Shown: positions 15,312 to 23,071 of the stretch, piece after piece
Layout: every line of letters starts with the position of its first letter
Numbering within the stretch: the first letter of the stretch is position 1
Source: Bacillota bacterium
GTDB taxonomy: Bacteria; Bacillota; Bacilli; Paenibacillales; Paenibacillaceae
Length of the DNA: 25,649 bases
NCBI GenBank assembly: GCA_023391635.1
Contig: JAEWAQ010000021.1
Span: 1-25,649, forward strand
Direction: 5' to 3'
Notes under the pieces: model-generated
Database searches by the model: none
Told to the model about the DNA's origin: nothing
Seen by the model: only the letters and a program-made list of their open reading frames with translations
Position numbers and translations under genes: made by a program

Positions 15312-15397
15312 AACACTAGGTGACGATCAGGACCGTTCCGGCAACATCACGCGGAACGCTAACCGACGATCAGGACCGTTCCGGCAACATCATGCGG
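15312..15397. repeat. 43-bp tandem duplication
   Basis: Positions 15312-15354 and 15355-15397 are tandem copies; the last 33 bases of each (from GACGATCAGGACCG) differ at one site, while the first ten are diverged. It lies in the 343-bp gap (15224-15566) between the convergent mtnE and glycoside hydrolase genes. Apart from this, the 12-bp inverted repeat and a GCCGCTATT motif at 15507, I see nothing in that gap. Confidence 0.85.
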
Positions 15398-15566
15398 GAT
15401 GGTCTTCCTGTCGCCGATTCCGGCATCGACCCGATCCTTCCTTGGCGTCCGGTCCGTGTACGTTGATGATGGTCAGTCCAAACAGAGCAACGCCCCTCTA
15501 CTCTCTGCCGCTATTGCAGACACCCACAACCGGCTCGTCTTCTGTAAGCAGCCATTTGACCATCGT

Positions 15567-17804
15567 TCATTCCCCCGGCTCCGATTGAGCAAACTCCTCC
15601 TGCAAGATCGCATACGACGACTTCAAACGTTCGTGATATTTCGGGAAGTCCCAAGTTTCCCAGCGATAGACGTTCATGTCTTGCTTGCGCAGCAAGCCGT
15701 CAACGGGCGCGGGAATCGCATCCGCGTCGCGCTTGCCCGCGACAACCGCGATACGCAAGCCGTCCGTTGCCGCGCTGGCCGACATGCCATGCTGCCAGAG
15801 ATCGCCCATGACCGTGCGAGTACTCGGATCCCTGACGTTCAGCAGTTGCCAAGGCACGCGAAGCTCGATCGTGCGGCCCTTCACGGCGACGTCGGCAAGC
15901 GAATCGTAATCCGGGCTCGCAGGATCTCCATTGCCGAACTTCAACTTGCCCGTCTCATAGTAATCGAAAGGAATGACGCGATCCGCGCCTTGCCGGTCCG
16001 GAATCGTCAATTCCTTGTTCAAAGCGAGCCGGATCGAATTCCATCGCCCGTTGTTCGGATGTCCGGCATCGTCCGGCATCGGCAGCATGCGAAGCATATG
16101 GCCGTACTGGTATTCGAACGGATCGTAGTAACTGTCTACGAGCACGCGGGACTGCTCCGGGCCTCTCAATTCGACCGCGAAATCGAATCCGGCGTCGGTG
16201 CTCCGCTCCGGTATGCCCGGCACGGATAGCTGCCCCTGACCTTCGATCGAATCGATCAGCACAATGGCCTCCGTCCGTGCCCAGTCCACCTGTTCCCGCA
16301 TATCCAGACGAAAGTATACGTACCGTTCATCGCTGGCGACCGCGTAACGCGCGATCTCGCCGTCATCGCCGGCTGCCTCGACGGCTGGAATACCCGCCTG
16401 CCGCCAATCCTCATCTTCCCCATCCAGCTGAATAACCGTCGTTTTTTCGCCCGGATCGAACGCCAGCAATCCGAATTGCTGCTCCCCGGTCTGCGCGTTC
16501 GACCAGAAGGGCCGCCGGTCCGGATCGTCCAGGTCCATCGTGTTCCAGGTGCGCTTGAACCATTCGTCCTGCCAGGTGAAGACGAGACCGCCAGCCATCC
16601 CTTCGTTTACGATATCTTGCCAGAGGAGCGACACGATTTCCCCTTGCTCCCGTTCGCTGTGGAAGCCTTGGTTCCAGCCGTTGACGTTGCGATGCGTCAT
16701 CCCGCGGGATGACGGCACGCCGAATTCCGCGATGACGACGGGCATGCGGTGCTCCTGCTTCAATGCGTGCAAATATCCCGCATAGCTGTTGTTCTTTCCT
16801 CTCGCATCTACATAAGCAATCAATTCACGGTCATAATTAAGAAAATCCGGATAATACGGATAGACGTGATACGAAGCGAACAGGCCGGCGAGGTAAGCCG
16901 ATGTCGTCTCGATCCGGTTAGGATCGACGGCGACCATGTCTTCCTTCGCGGACGGTTCCGCCGGATGCCGCAGCAGGTCGGTCGTCACCCAGTTCGTGAA
17001 GCTCATCGGCCGCTGCCAGCCGTATTTATCCTGCTCATAGGTCGCCGCCGCTTCCATCGCATCCGCCAGCCAAATCTCGAATGGCGAAGCGCCCGCGGTT
17101 CGAAAATAAGTCCCTGCGAACTGCGGCATGTCCGCATGCTTGGCATTCGTGGCGACCACCAGGTTCGGATCCCATTCGACCCCCAGCACCCATCCGAGCA
17201 CATAGGGCGACACGTCCGCGCGATAGCTTCCGGAAGCATGACCGGGACGCGGAAGGATGTCGGCTTGACCGTGGATCAAATCGACGGTGCGTTCGATTTC
17301 CTCGCGGAAGGCGTCGCGATTGTCCGGCGCGAAAGCGTCCATCGTCTGCAGCAGCGTTTCTTCGTTGGCCCATACGCCTTGAAGCAAGTACAACGGCTGA
17401 GCGGCATTCCGGTTATACGCGGCAAGCGCTTCGTAAAATCCAGGCGGGTGAATCGTATACACACGCACGACATTCGCATGCATTTCGCCGATCTGCCGGA
17501 ACCACCTGGCGTACTCTTCCTTCGTGATCGCAGTCTCGCCCGGAAAATGCCCCGGCTTGGCAATGCCCATATTGACGCCCTGCAAGCGCAAGTTTTGCCA
17601 AGCATCGTCCCGATAAATTTGCAAACGATCGTTGTCCGCGCGCGCGGGCATCTGTACCGTACCATCCGACCAAGCGACCGACCGTGCACCGCCCGTACCA
17701 TTTCGATAAAAATAAACCGCCGCCACCAGCACGATGGCCGTCAGCAATATCGCGGACCAGATGCCGTACCGCCGTCTGACTCTGCCTGACCGGGATGCCC
17801 TCAT
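15567..17804 (-). CDS. membrane-anchored clan-A-like glycoside hydrolase with C-terminal beta domain
   Basis: 745 residues. A cationic N-terminus (MRASRSGRVRRRYG) and one membrane helix at about 15-33 point to an extracytoplasmic anchored protein. Residues about 60-420 look like a TIM-barrel glycosidase: LRLQGVNMGIAKPGHFPGE, ANVVRVYTIHPP, WVLGVEWDP (E210, candidate acid/base), VVIAEFGVPSSRG (E360, candidate nucleophile) and LVFTWQDEWFKRTW. Residues about 445-700 form a beta-rich region like a carbohydrate-binding or DOMON-type domain. I cannot assign a GH family. The start is ATG 17804 with AAGGAG seven bases upstream, overlapping the glycosyltransferase stop as ATGA. It is the last gene of the four-gene operon, so it most likely trims or processes the polymer made by the upstream enzyme. 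Confidence 0.8.
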   Translation of the reverse strand: MRASRSGRVRRRYGIWSAILLTAIVLVAAVYFYRNGTGGARSVAWSDGTVQMPARADNDRLQIYRDDAWQNLRLQGVNMGIAKPGHFPGETAITKEEYARWFRQIGEMHANVVRVYTIHPPGFYEALAAYNRNAAQPLYLLQGVWANEETLLQTMDAFAPDNRDAFREEIERTVDLIHGQADILPRPGHASGSYRADVSPYVLGWVLGVEWDPNLVVATNAKHADMPQFAGTYFRTAGASPFEIWLADAMEAAATYEQDKYGWQRPMSFTNWVTTDLLRHPAEPSAKEDMVAVDPNRIETTSAYLAGLFASYHVYPYYPDFLNYDRELIAYVDARGKNNSYAGYLHALKQEHRMPVVIAEFGVPSSRGMTHRNVNGWNQGFHSEREQGEIVSLLWQDIVNEGMAGGLVFTWQDEWFKRTWNTMDLDDPDRRPFWSNAQTGEQQFGLLAFDPGEKTTVIQLDGEDEDWRQAGIPAVEAAGDDGEIARYAVASDERYVYFRLDMREQVDWARTEAIVLIDSIEGQGQLSVPGIPERSTDAGFDFAVELRGPEQSRVLVDSYYDPFEYQYGHMLRMLPMPDDAGHPNNGRWNSIRLALNKELTIPDRQGADRVIPFDYYETGKLKFGNGDPASPDYDSLADVAVKGRTIELRVPWQLLNVRDPSTRTVMGDLWQHGMSASAATDGLRIAVVAGKRDADAIPAPVDGLLRKQDMNVYRWETWDFPKYHERLKSSYAILQEEFAQSEPGE

Positions 17805-19219
17805 GCCGATACTCCTTTGCGCTTCATGTCGCCCCAGCCCCTCTTGCCGAGCGCCCATTGCACCAATCCTTCGCAGCGCCACCAGACGGTGAGCGGCCGA
17901 TACCAGAATGTTTCCGTCAAAGCATACAGAAACAAACGGACGAGCTGCCCGACCTTCGGATACTTGCGCAGGCTCCACTCTTCCATCAGCACGGCGGCCA
18001 TCGAGAACAGCGAACCGTACAGCAGCGAGATGAAGAGCAGCAAACCGGTGAACGTCCAATCGATTTCCGTAAAAGTCAGAGTCAGGATCAGAATGACGTA
18101 TGCGGCAGTTTCCACGACCGGGCCGAGCAACTCGACGAACAGATAATAAGGCAAAGAGAACCAACCCACCGCTCCGTATTTCGGTCTCAGCAGCATGCCG
18201 CGATGCAGCAGAAGCGTCTCCAGCAGGCCGCGGTGCCAGCGATTGCGCTGTCTGCGCAAATATTTGAGGCGTTCCGGCGCTTCCGTCCAGCAGACCGGGT
18301 CTGCGATATAACGAATGACTTTGCCCAACTTGCGGTCCTTGTTCATCCGGTGCAGCCGCACGATCAGTTCCATATCCTCGCCGACCGTATTTCTCCGATA
18401 GCCGCCGGCTTCGACGACCCAATGTTTGTTGAAGACGCCGAACGCGCCGGATACGATCAGCAGCAGGTTGAGCCGGCTCATGCCGACACGGCCGAGCAGG
18501 AATGCACGCAAATATTCGATGACCTGCATGACGACAAGCGGATGGCGCGACAAGCCGACCTCGGCGACTTCACCGCTCTCGATTCGACAGCCGTTGGCGA
18601 TGCGGATGCTGCCGCCGGTCGCGATCACTTCTTCTCCGGATTCCAGAATCGGCTTCATGACTTTGAGGAATGAATGGCGCTCCAGCACGGAATCCCCGTC
18701 GAGCGAGCAGAAGAACGGATATTGGGCGAAATTGATACCCGCGTTCAGCGCGTCCGCCTTGCCGCCATTCTCTTTGTCGATCAGATAGAGATGATCGTAG
18801 ATCGCAGACTGGTAGACGGTTCGCACCGCCTCGGTGTCCAGCTGTTTGCGAACCGTGCGCGTAACCGGGGTCATCCGGAATTGTTCGATCATCCGCTGCA
18901 GCGTGCCGTCCCGCGAGCCGTCGTTCACGACGATGATTTCGAAAGCCGGATATTCGATGGAGAGCAGCGACCGCACACTGCCGACAATACCGCTCTCCTC
19001 GTTGTAAGCCGGCACGAGAATGGAGATCGGACGCGAATAGCTGGCGTTCAGCATCTCTTCATAAACCGAATGCTCCTCCAGATGGCGCGTGCGCCTCATG
19101 TGCAAGTACGAAAATATAAAAAACAGCGTGTAGCAAGCCAGCACGATCATCATATACACAAGCACGAAATAACCCGACCCGATCAACAGCGAACGGAGAA
19201 AAGCTTGCCAGTCGAACAC
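17801..19219 (-). CDS. processive family 2 glycosyltransferase, membrane-embedded (PgaC/IcaA/BcsA-like)
   Basis: 472 residues. An N-terminal membrane segment at about 11-38 is followed by a GT-A catalytic domain: VPAYNEESG (68-76), VVNDGSRDGT with D100, DGDS (D174, D176), GED (281-282) and Q-R-N-R-W (324-328). The last two are the acceptor-side and QxxRW signatures of processive polysaccharide synthases. Three or more membrane segments follow at about 350-430. It probably polymerises a sugar nucleotide and extrudes the chain; the sugar is unknown. No PilZ domain or separate second subunit is visible. The start is GTG 19219, directly after the HEAT gene stop (TAAGTG), with GGGGGAG five bases upstream. 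Confidence 0.9.
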   Translation of the reverse strand: MFDWQAFLRSLLIGSGYFVLVYMMIVLACYTLFFIFSYLHMRRTRHLEEHSVYEEMLNASYSRPISILVPAYNEESGIVGSVRSLLSIEYPAFEIIVVNDGSRDGTLQRMIEQFRMTPVTRTVRKQLDTEAVRTVYQSAIYDHLYLIDKENGGKADALNAGINFAQYPFFCSLDGDSVLERHSFLKVMKPILESGEEVIATGGSIRIANGCRIESGEVAEVGLSRHPLVVMQVIEYLRAFLLGRVGMSRLNLLLIVSGAFGVFNKHWVVEAGGYRRNTVGEDMELIVRLHRMNKDRKLGKVIRYIADPVCWTEAPERLKYLRRQRNRWHRGLLETLLLHRGMLLRPKYGAVGWFSLPYYLFVELLGPVVETAAYVILILTLTFTEIDWTFTGLLLFISLLYGSLFSMAAVLMEEWSLRKYPKVGQLVRLFLYALTETFWYRPLTVWWRCEGLVQWALGKRGWGDMKRKGVSA

Positions 19220-20260
19220 TTACGCTCCCCCTCTCTCCAGCCACTCTTTCGCCATTTCGCGCGCGAACCGATCCTCCGAAGCTGCCGCAATTTTCCGCAG
19301 CGAGCGGGCGCCTTCTTCATAAACCAGCAACGATTGAGCCGCTTGCGATCGCACGAACCAATTTGGATCCCCGATCAGACTGGCGAGCGCAGCTCCGTGT
19401 TCGCGGCTGCGGATGACGCCATACAGCTTCGCGGCCATCAACCGTTCCTGCCAATCGGCGGATTCGGCATGGACGAGATATCGCGGAGACGGCGGCGCAT
19501 ACCCGAGCTGGCACAGCGCCTTAAGCGAGCGAATCCGAATTTCGCCGTCGTCGGAGACGGCCAGCTCGTCCAGCATGGCGCGATGTTCGACGGCGCGGCG
19601 GATCCCGATCGTATCGATCGCGGTATGTTGCCATGACGACGGCAGATCGTTCCACCTGTGTATGAACGCCGAGAACGTATCCGGCTCCATTTGCGACAAG
19701 ATCAATCTTCGTTGAAAATCGGGCAGCGTCGTGCCTGTAGCGGCGATTAAATCGATGGCGGAAGAGGATGCCCAGCGGGCCAGCAGCTTGAGCAGGATCG
19801 TCCGTTCCTCTTCGCTCGTCCGCCGTCGTTTCGCCATCTCCAGCAGCGTCGGTTCCATCGCTCTCATATCGAACCGCTCGATACGATGCAAGGCCTGCAT
19901 GCGCCGATTCCAGCTTCGGCGTCCGAGTTGTTCCCGATCGCGACTTGACAGATATCGCTCGGCATACGCGCGAATCCGGTTCAGCGAATCGTCTCCGCGG
20001 AACAGGACGGCACATTGCATCAGAAGCTGCACGAGCGCCTCCGTCTTCCGCTTATCGCGGTCCGGCAGCAATAGACGCGATTCATTCCCTTTCAACAAGT
20101 AATCGTAGAAGGGCTGACGATATTTCTCCGTCAATTCGTCTGTCTTGCGGTGGCGGCCGTTCAGAATGATCTTGCGGATAACAAGGTAAATGAAAAGACT
20201 GACAAGTACGAACAACAAGGCGGCGGCGATCCAGAGCAACATGACGATCCCGATTTCCAC
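19220..20260 (-). CDS. membrane-anchored HEAT-like repeat protein
   Basis: 346 residues. One N-terminal membrane helix at about 3-29 (IGIVMLLWIAAALLFVLVSLFIYLVI) is followed by an Arg/Lys-rich, wholly helical domain. The C-terminal part (about 200-346) shows HEAT-like units such as GEIRIRSLKALCQLG, WQERLMAAKLYGVI and PNWFVRSQAAQSLLVY. By the positive-inside pattern the repeats probably face the cytoplasm, where they could scaffold the glycosyltransferase or bind the response regulator; this is inference from operon position. The GTG start at 20260 has AGGAGG seven bases upstream, and one base separates it from the preceding stop (TGA-T-GTG). The upstream in-frame TTG at 20278 lies before the ribosome site and is rejected. 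Confidence 0.8.
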   Translation of the reverse strand: MEIGIVMLLWIAAALLFVLVSLFIYLVIRKIILNGRHRKTDELTEKYRQPFYDYLLKGNESRLLLPDRDKRKTEALVQLLMQCAVLFRGDDSLNRIRAYAERYLSSRDREQLGRRSWNRRMQALHRIERFDMRAMEPTLLEMAKRRRTSEEERTILLKLLARWASSSAIDLIAATGTTLPDFQRRLILSQMEPDTFSAFIHRWNDLPSSWQHTAIDTIGIRRAVEHRAMLDELAVSDDGEIRIRSLKALCQLGYAPPSPRYLVHAESADWQERLMAAKLYGVIRSREHGAALASLIGDPNWFVRSQAAQSLLVYEEGARSLRKIAAASEDRFAREMAKEWLERGGA

Positions 20261-20261
20261 A

Positions 20262-21527
20262 TCAGACCCTCCTCGCAACCAATCGCCTGATGCGCGCTTC
20301 CAGTTCCTTCAGGCTGAACGGCTTTGTGACATAGTCGTCCGCGCCCAGCGCGAGCGCCTTGACGATATCGTCCTCCGATTTCCTGTTCGTCAACATCAGC
20401 ACGGTATAGTGTCGGGAACCTTCCGATTGCCGCAGCCGCATCAGCACTTCGATTCCGTCCATCCGCGGCATCATGCGGTCGAGAACGACCAGGCACGGCG
20501 TGCTGTCGCGCGACCACGGATCGTTCATGAACGCTTCTCCGTCGCGGAATGAGCGGATTTCCACGGGCGGTTCCGCCGGAAAACACGGGCGAATATAGTC
20601 TTGCAGCATCGTTCGAACGACGTTGTCATCGTCCACGATGGCAGCTCGAACGGGTCTAGCCGATCCGGTTGCTTGATGCTGTTGCGATTGGGACGACGGT
20701 TCCGGTTGCGGTACCGATTGTGCTTGCGGTTCTGGTTGCACTGGAGATTTCAATTGTGGCTGCGATTCTGAATTCTTGGCCGCCAGCGGCTCGAGTCGAT
20801 CCTCTATCGCCTTCAGCCGATTTTCGATCGCCGATTTCTTCCTCAACTGTCGGGCGAGCCGGCCGCACCATTCATCCACGTCCAGCGGTTTGGCGACAAA
20901 GTCGTCTGCTCCAAGCTTGTATGCCGCCAGGCGATTGTCCCGGGTGTCGTCAGCGCTCACGACGGTCACGGGAATGAATTCCGCAGCCAACTCGTCTCCG
21001 ATGTCCCGAAGCAGAGCCAATCCGCTGCCCTCTTGAAGATGAAGGTCGATCATGATCGCATCCGGGCGGTACTGCTGCACATATCGAGCCGCCTGTTCGG
21101 AATGCGATGCCGTCAGCACCATATAGCCGCGCCGTTCCAACTCCTCTTTGACAACCATGATGAAAACGTAATCGTCGTCCAGCAAAAGCACAAGCGGCGC
21201 ATGCGCTTCCCACGATTGATACGGGTCGTCTTCCGCGAAAACAGGTTCCTCCAAGCCCTGCGAGCAATCGCGAACTTCCGCTGTCAATTCGTGCAGGAAA
21301 TGACTGAGTTCGTCCCGTCCCCACGTTTCCTGCGCGCATTCCTCCCGATGCTGCAGCGCCATGGCGATTTGCGACAAACGATGCCATCCGACCGTGCCTG
21401 CCGTTCCGGCCGTCTTATGCAGAAATCGGCGAACTTCTTCCCCGGGCACGGTACGGAGCTCCCCGTTCAACCATTCCTTCAGCCAAAGCTCCGTTCCGAT
21501 CAGCAATTGATGATGATATTTGTTCAT
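20262..21527 (-). CDS. Hpt-REC-REC response regulator without a recognisable output domain
   Basis: 421 residues. Residues 1-95 look like a histidine phosphotransfer domain (FLHKTAGTAGTVGWHRL, candidate H37). Receiver 1 spans about 112-230 with acidic LLLDDD, phospho-acceptor D161 (IMIDLHL) and K213 (AKPLD). A Gln/Pro/Ser-rich linker covers about 255-288. Receiver 2 spans about 295-421 with VDDD, D350 (VLDRMMPRMDG), T380 (MLTNRK) and K402 (TKPFS). Both receivers keep their key residues. No DNA-binding, GGDEF or enzymatic domain follows, so it probably acts by protein contact in a phosphorelay. I chose ATG 21527 because the Hpt homology starts there; the ribosome site is weak (GGAA). A TATAAT lies only seven bases upstream. 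It is the first gene of the operon and no histidine kinase gene is adjacent. Confidence 0.85.
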   Translation of the reverse strand: MNKYHHQLLIGTELWLKEWLNGELRTVPGEEVRRFLHKTAGTAGTVGWHRLSQIAMALQHREECAQETWGRDELSHFLHELTAEVRDCSQGLEEPVFAEDDPYQSWEAHAPLVLLLDDDYVFIMVVKEELERRGYMVLTASHSEQAARYVQQYRPDAIMIDLHLQEGSGLALLRDIGDELAAEFIPVTVVSADDTRDNRLAAYKLGADDFVAKPLDVDEWCGRLARQLRKKSAIENRLKAIEDRLEPLAAKNSESQPQLKSPVQPEPQAQSVPQPEPSSQSQQHQATGSARPVRAAIVDDDNVVRTMLQDYIRPCFPAEPPVEIRSFRDGEAFMNDPWSRDSTPCLVVLDRMMPRMDGIEVLMRLRQSEGSRHYTVLMLTNRKSEDDIVKALALGADDYVTKPFSLKELEARIRRLVARRV

Positions 21528-21534
21528 GCTTCCG

Positions 21535-21540
21535 ATTATA
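21535..21540 (-). promoter_or_regulatory. possible -10 box just before the response regulator
   Basis: A consensus TATAAT on the minus strand ends seven bases before the chosen ATG. If used, transcription would start at or within the first codon, giving a leaderless mRNA. No convincing -35 box is seen 16-18 bases upstream, so it may be chance. Confidence 0.25.
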
Positions 21541-21615
21541 CGACAGGATGCGATGAACTGCCCTTCATTCTCGACAAATTGCAACTTTCGCCCTAATGTA
21601 AAGCCGCTCCTTTCC

Positions 21616-21644
21616 TTTACAACACAGGCATCGCATGGTATTCT
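21616..21644 (+). promoter_or_regulatory. proBA promoter
   Basis: TTTACA (21616-21621), a 17-nt spacer and TATTCT (21639-21644) form a sigma-A promoter. Transcription would start about 21651, giving a leader of about 290 bases that contains the whole T-box element. Confidence 0.7.
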
Positions 21645-21650
21645 GAGGGA

Positions 21651-21895
21651 AATGCATTGACGGGTAACGAGTTGCGAAATCAGGCATGCTGCAGAGAGCA
21701 AATTCCGATGGCTGAGAGAATTTGCCATGACCTTCGCCTCCCCCAACCCCGAGCGGCCGGCGACGAACCGGACAGCGCCTGCTGTTATCAGGCACTTGAG
21801 AGGACGTTCCTGCGCGATGAAGTCATCGTGGGCGTCAATGAAGGTGGTACCGCGGAAGCCGAGCTTCCGTCCTTTGCGGAGGACGGGAGTTTTTT
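21651..21895 (+). ncRNA. T-box leader (tRNA-Pro sensing) with intrinsic terminator
   Basis: The conserved T-box sequence AATGAAGGTGGTACCGCGG lies at 21837-21855; its UGGU (21845-21848) would pair with an ACCA acceptor end. Upstream, AGAGAGC and a stem GCAAATT...AATTTGC enclosing CCGATGGCTGAGAG (about 21696-21725) match the distal part of Stem I. A terminator follows: CTTCCGTCC (21864-21872), 8-nt loop, GGACGGGAG (21881-21889), then TTTTTT. A GAA-CCG context at 21765-21770 offers CCG (proline) as specifier codon, consistent with proB downstream, but I could not fold Stem I fully, so the specifier is tentative. Uncharged tRNA-Pro should favour the antiterminator and switch proBA on. Confidence 0.93.
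21864..21895 (+). terminator. T-box regulated intrinsic terminator
   Basis: Nine-base-pair stem (CTTCCGTCC / GGACGGGAG with one G-U pair), 8-nt loop TTTGCGGA and a run of six T. It is the off-state structure of the proBA leader; the 5' arm lies just past the T-box sequence, as usual. Confidence 0.93.
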
Positions 21896-21943
21896 ATATT
21901 TTCGCTTGGTCGCGTGAATAGGAAAGAAAGGATGTCGCGAATC

Positions 21944-23071
21944 ATGAAACAACGAATGGTCATCAAAATCGGAAGCAGTTCGCTGACGTCGGAAGAAGGC
22001 GGATTGAACAAAAGCAAAGTCCGGTTTCTGGTGGAAGAGCTGGCGGATTTGCATGCCCAAGGCCATGATGTGCTGCTGGTCACCTCGGGCGCCGTATCAG
22101 CCGGGTTCGGCAGCATCGGCTACAAGGGACGGCCGAAGCTCGTCCATGAGAAGCAAGCCGCGGCCGCAGTCGGCCAAGCGCTGCTCATGCAGGCGTACCA
22201 TGAAGTGTTCGGCGGGCGCGGCATATCGGTTGCGCAAATCCTGCTGACGCGCCCGGACTTCGGGCATCGCGGGCGCGCGAATAACGCGTTGCGTACGATC
22301 GAAGAATTGCTGAAGCAGCGCGTCGTGCCGATCTTCAACGAGAACGACACGGTGTCCGTGGACGAATTGAAGTTCGGCGACAACGACTCGCTGTCCGCCC
22401 TCGTCGCCAATCTCGTCAAGGCGGACGGGTTGTACATCTTGACGGACATGGACGGCCTTTATACGGCCGATCCCCGCAAGTCGCCGGATGCCGTGAAAAT
22501 TCGCCGAGTGGACGTGATTTCCGAAGACTTGTACCGCATCGCCAGCGGCGCCGGGTCGGCCGTCGGCACGGGCGGCATGCGCTCGAAGATCGAAGCGGCG
22601 CGCATCGCCATCCAAGGCGGCATCCCGACATTCGTTGGACAAGTCGGCGAACGCGGCGATCTTGCATTGGCCGTGGCCGGCGAAGGCAAAGGTACTTATT
22701 TCTCCTCTTCCCTGCACGCCCTTCCCGCCAAAAAGCAATGGATCGGCTTCCTGTCCATTCCCAAAGGCCGCATCGTAGTCGATGCGGGCGCCGAGAAGGC
22801 GTTGCTGCATGGCGGGAAAAGCTTGTTGCCGGCTGGCATCGTAGCGGTGGAGGACGATTTCCATCAAGGCGACGTCGTGGAAGTGGCGGGACCCGACGGC
22901 CGCACGATCGGCCGAGGCGTAACGAATTACGATGCGTGGCAGATCACGGCCGTAGCGGGGCTGGGCAGCGATGAAGCGCAGAAGCGGGTCGAGACCCCCC
23001 GCCCCGAAGTGATTCATCGCGATGAATGGGTGGCGACACCGATCATGAAGGAGGCGCATGTACATGAGTGA
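21944..23071 (+). CDS. proB: glutamate 5-kinase
   Basis: First enzyme of proline synthesis: phosphorylates glutamate to gamma-glutamyl phosphate. 375 residues with an amino acid kinase domain (about 1-255) and a C-terminal PUA domain (about 270-355), the usual two-domain form. Signatures include VIKIGSSSLT, SGAVSAGFGSIGY, FNENDTVSVDELKFGDND, ILTDMDGLYTADPR and GTGGMRSKIEAA. ATG 21944 is chosen because the conserved core begins six residues later and AAAGG lies about ten bases upstream; ATG 21932 is nearly as good and would add four residues. It follows the T-box leader and overlaps proA by eight bases. Feedback inhibition by proline is usual for the family but not testable here. Confidence 0.97.
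   Translation: MKQRMVIKIGSSSLTSEEGGLNKSKVRFLVEELADLHAQGHDVLLVTSGAVSAGFGSIGYKGRPKLVHEKQAAAAVGQALLMQAYHEVFGGRGISVAQILLTRPDFGHRGRANNALRTIEELLKQRVVPIFNENDTVSVDELKFGDNDSLSALVANLVKADGLYILTDMDGLYTADPRKSPDAVKIRRVDVISEDLYRIASGAGSAVGTGGMRSKIEAARIAIQGGIPTFVGQVGERGDLALAVAGEGKGTYFSSSLHALPAKKQWIGFLSIPKGRIVVDAGAEKALLHGGKSLLPAGIVAVEDDFHQGDVVEVAGPDGRTIGRGVTNYDAWQITAVAGLGSDEAQKRVETPRPEVIHRDEWVATPIMKEAHVHE

Noticed and set aside
16749..17789. 346-codon plus-strand frame opposite the glycoside hydrolase
   Set aside because: Arg/His/Ile-rich shadow translation with no ribosome site or domain.
17805..18422. N-terminal extension of the glycoside hydrolase frame into the glycosyltransferase gene
   Set aside because: The extension is low-complexity, overlaps GT2 coding sequence, and the ATG at 17804 has a proper ribosome site and an ATGA overlap.
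21528..21746. 73-residue N-terminal extension of the response regulator
   Set aside because: It would run across the proBA promoter and part of the T-box leader and matches no domain; the Hpt-like fold starts at the ATG at 21527.
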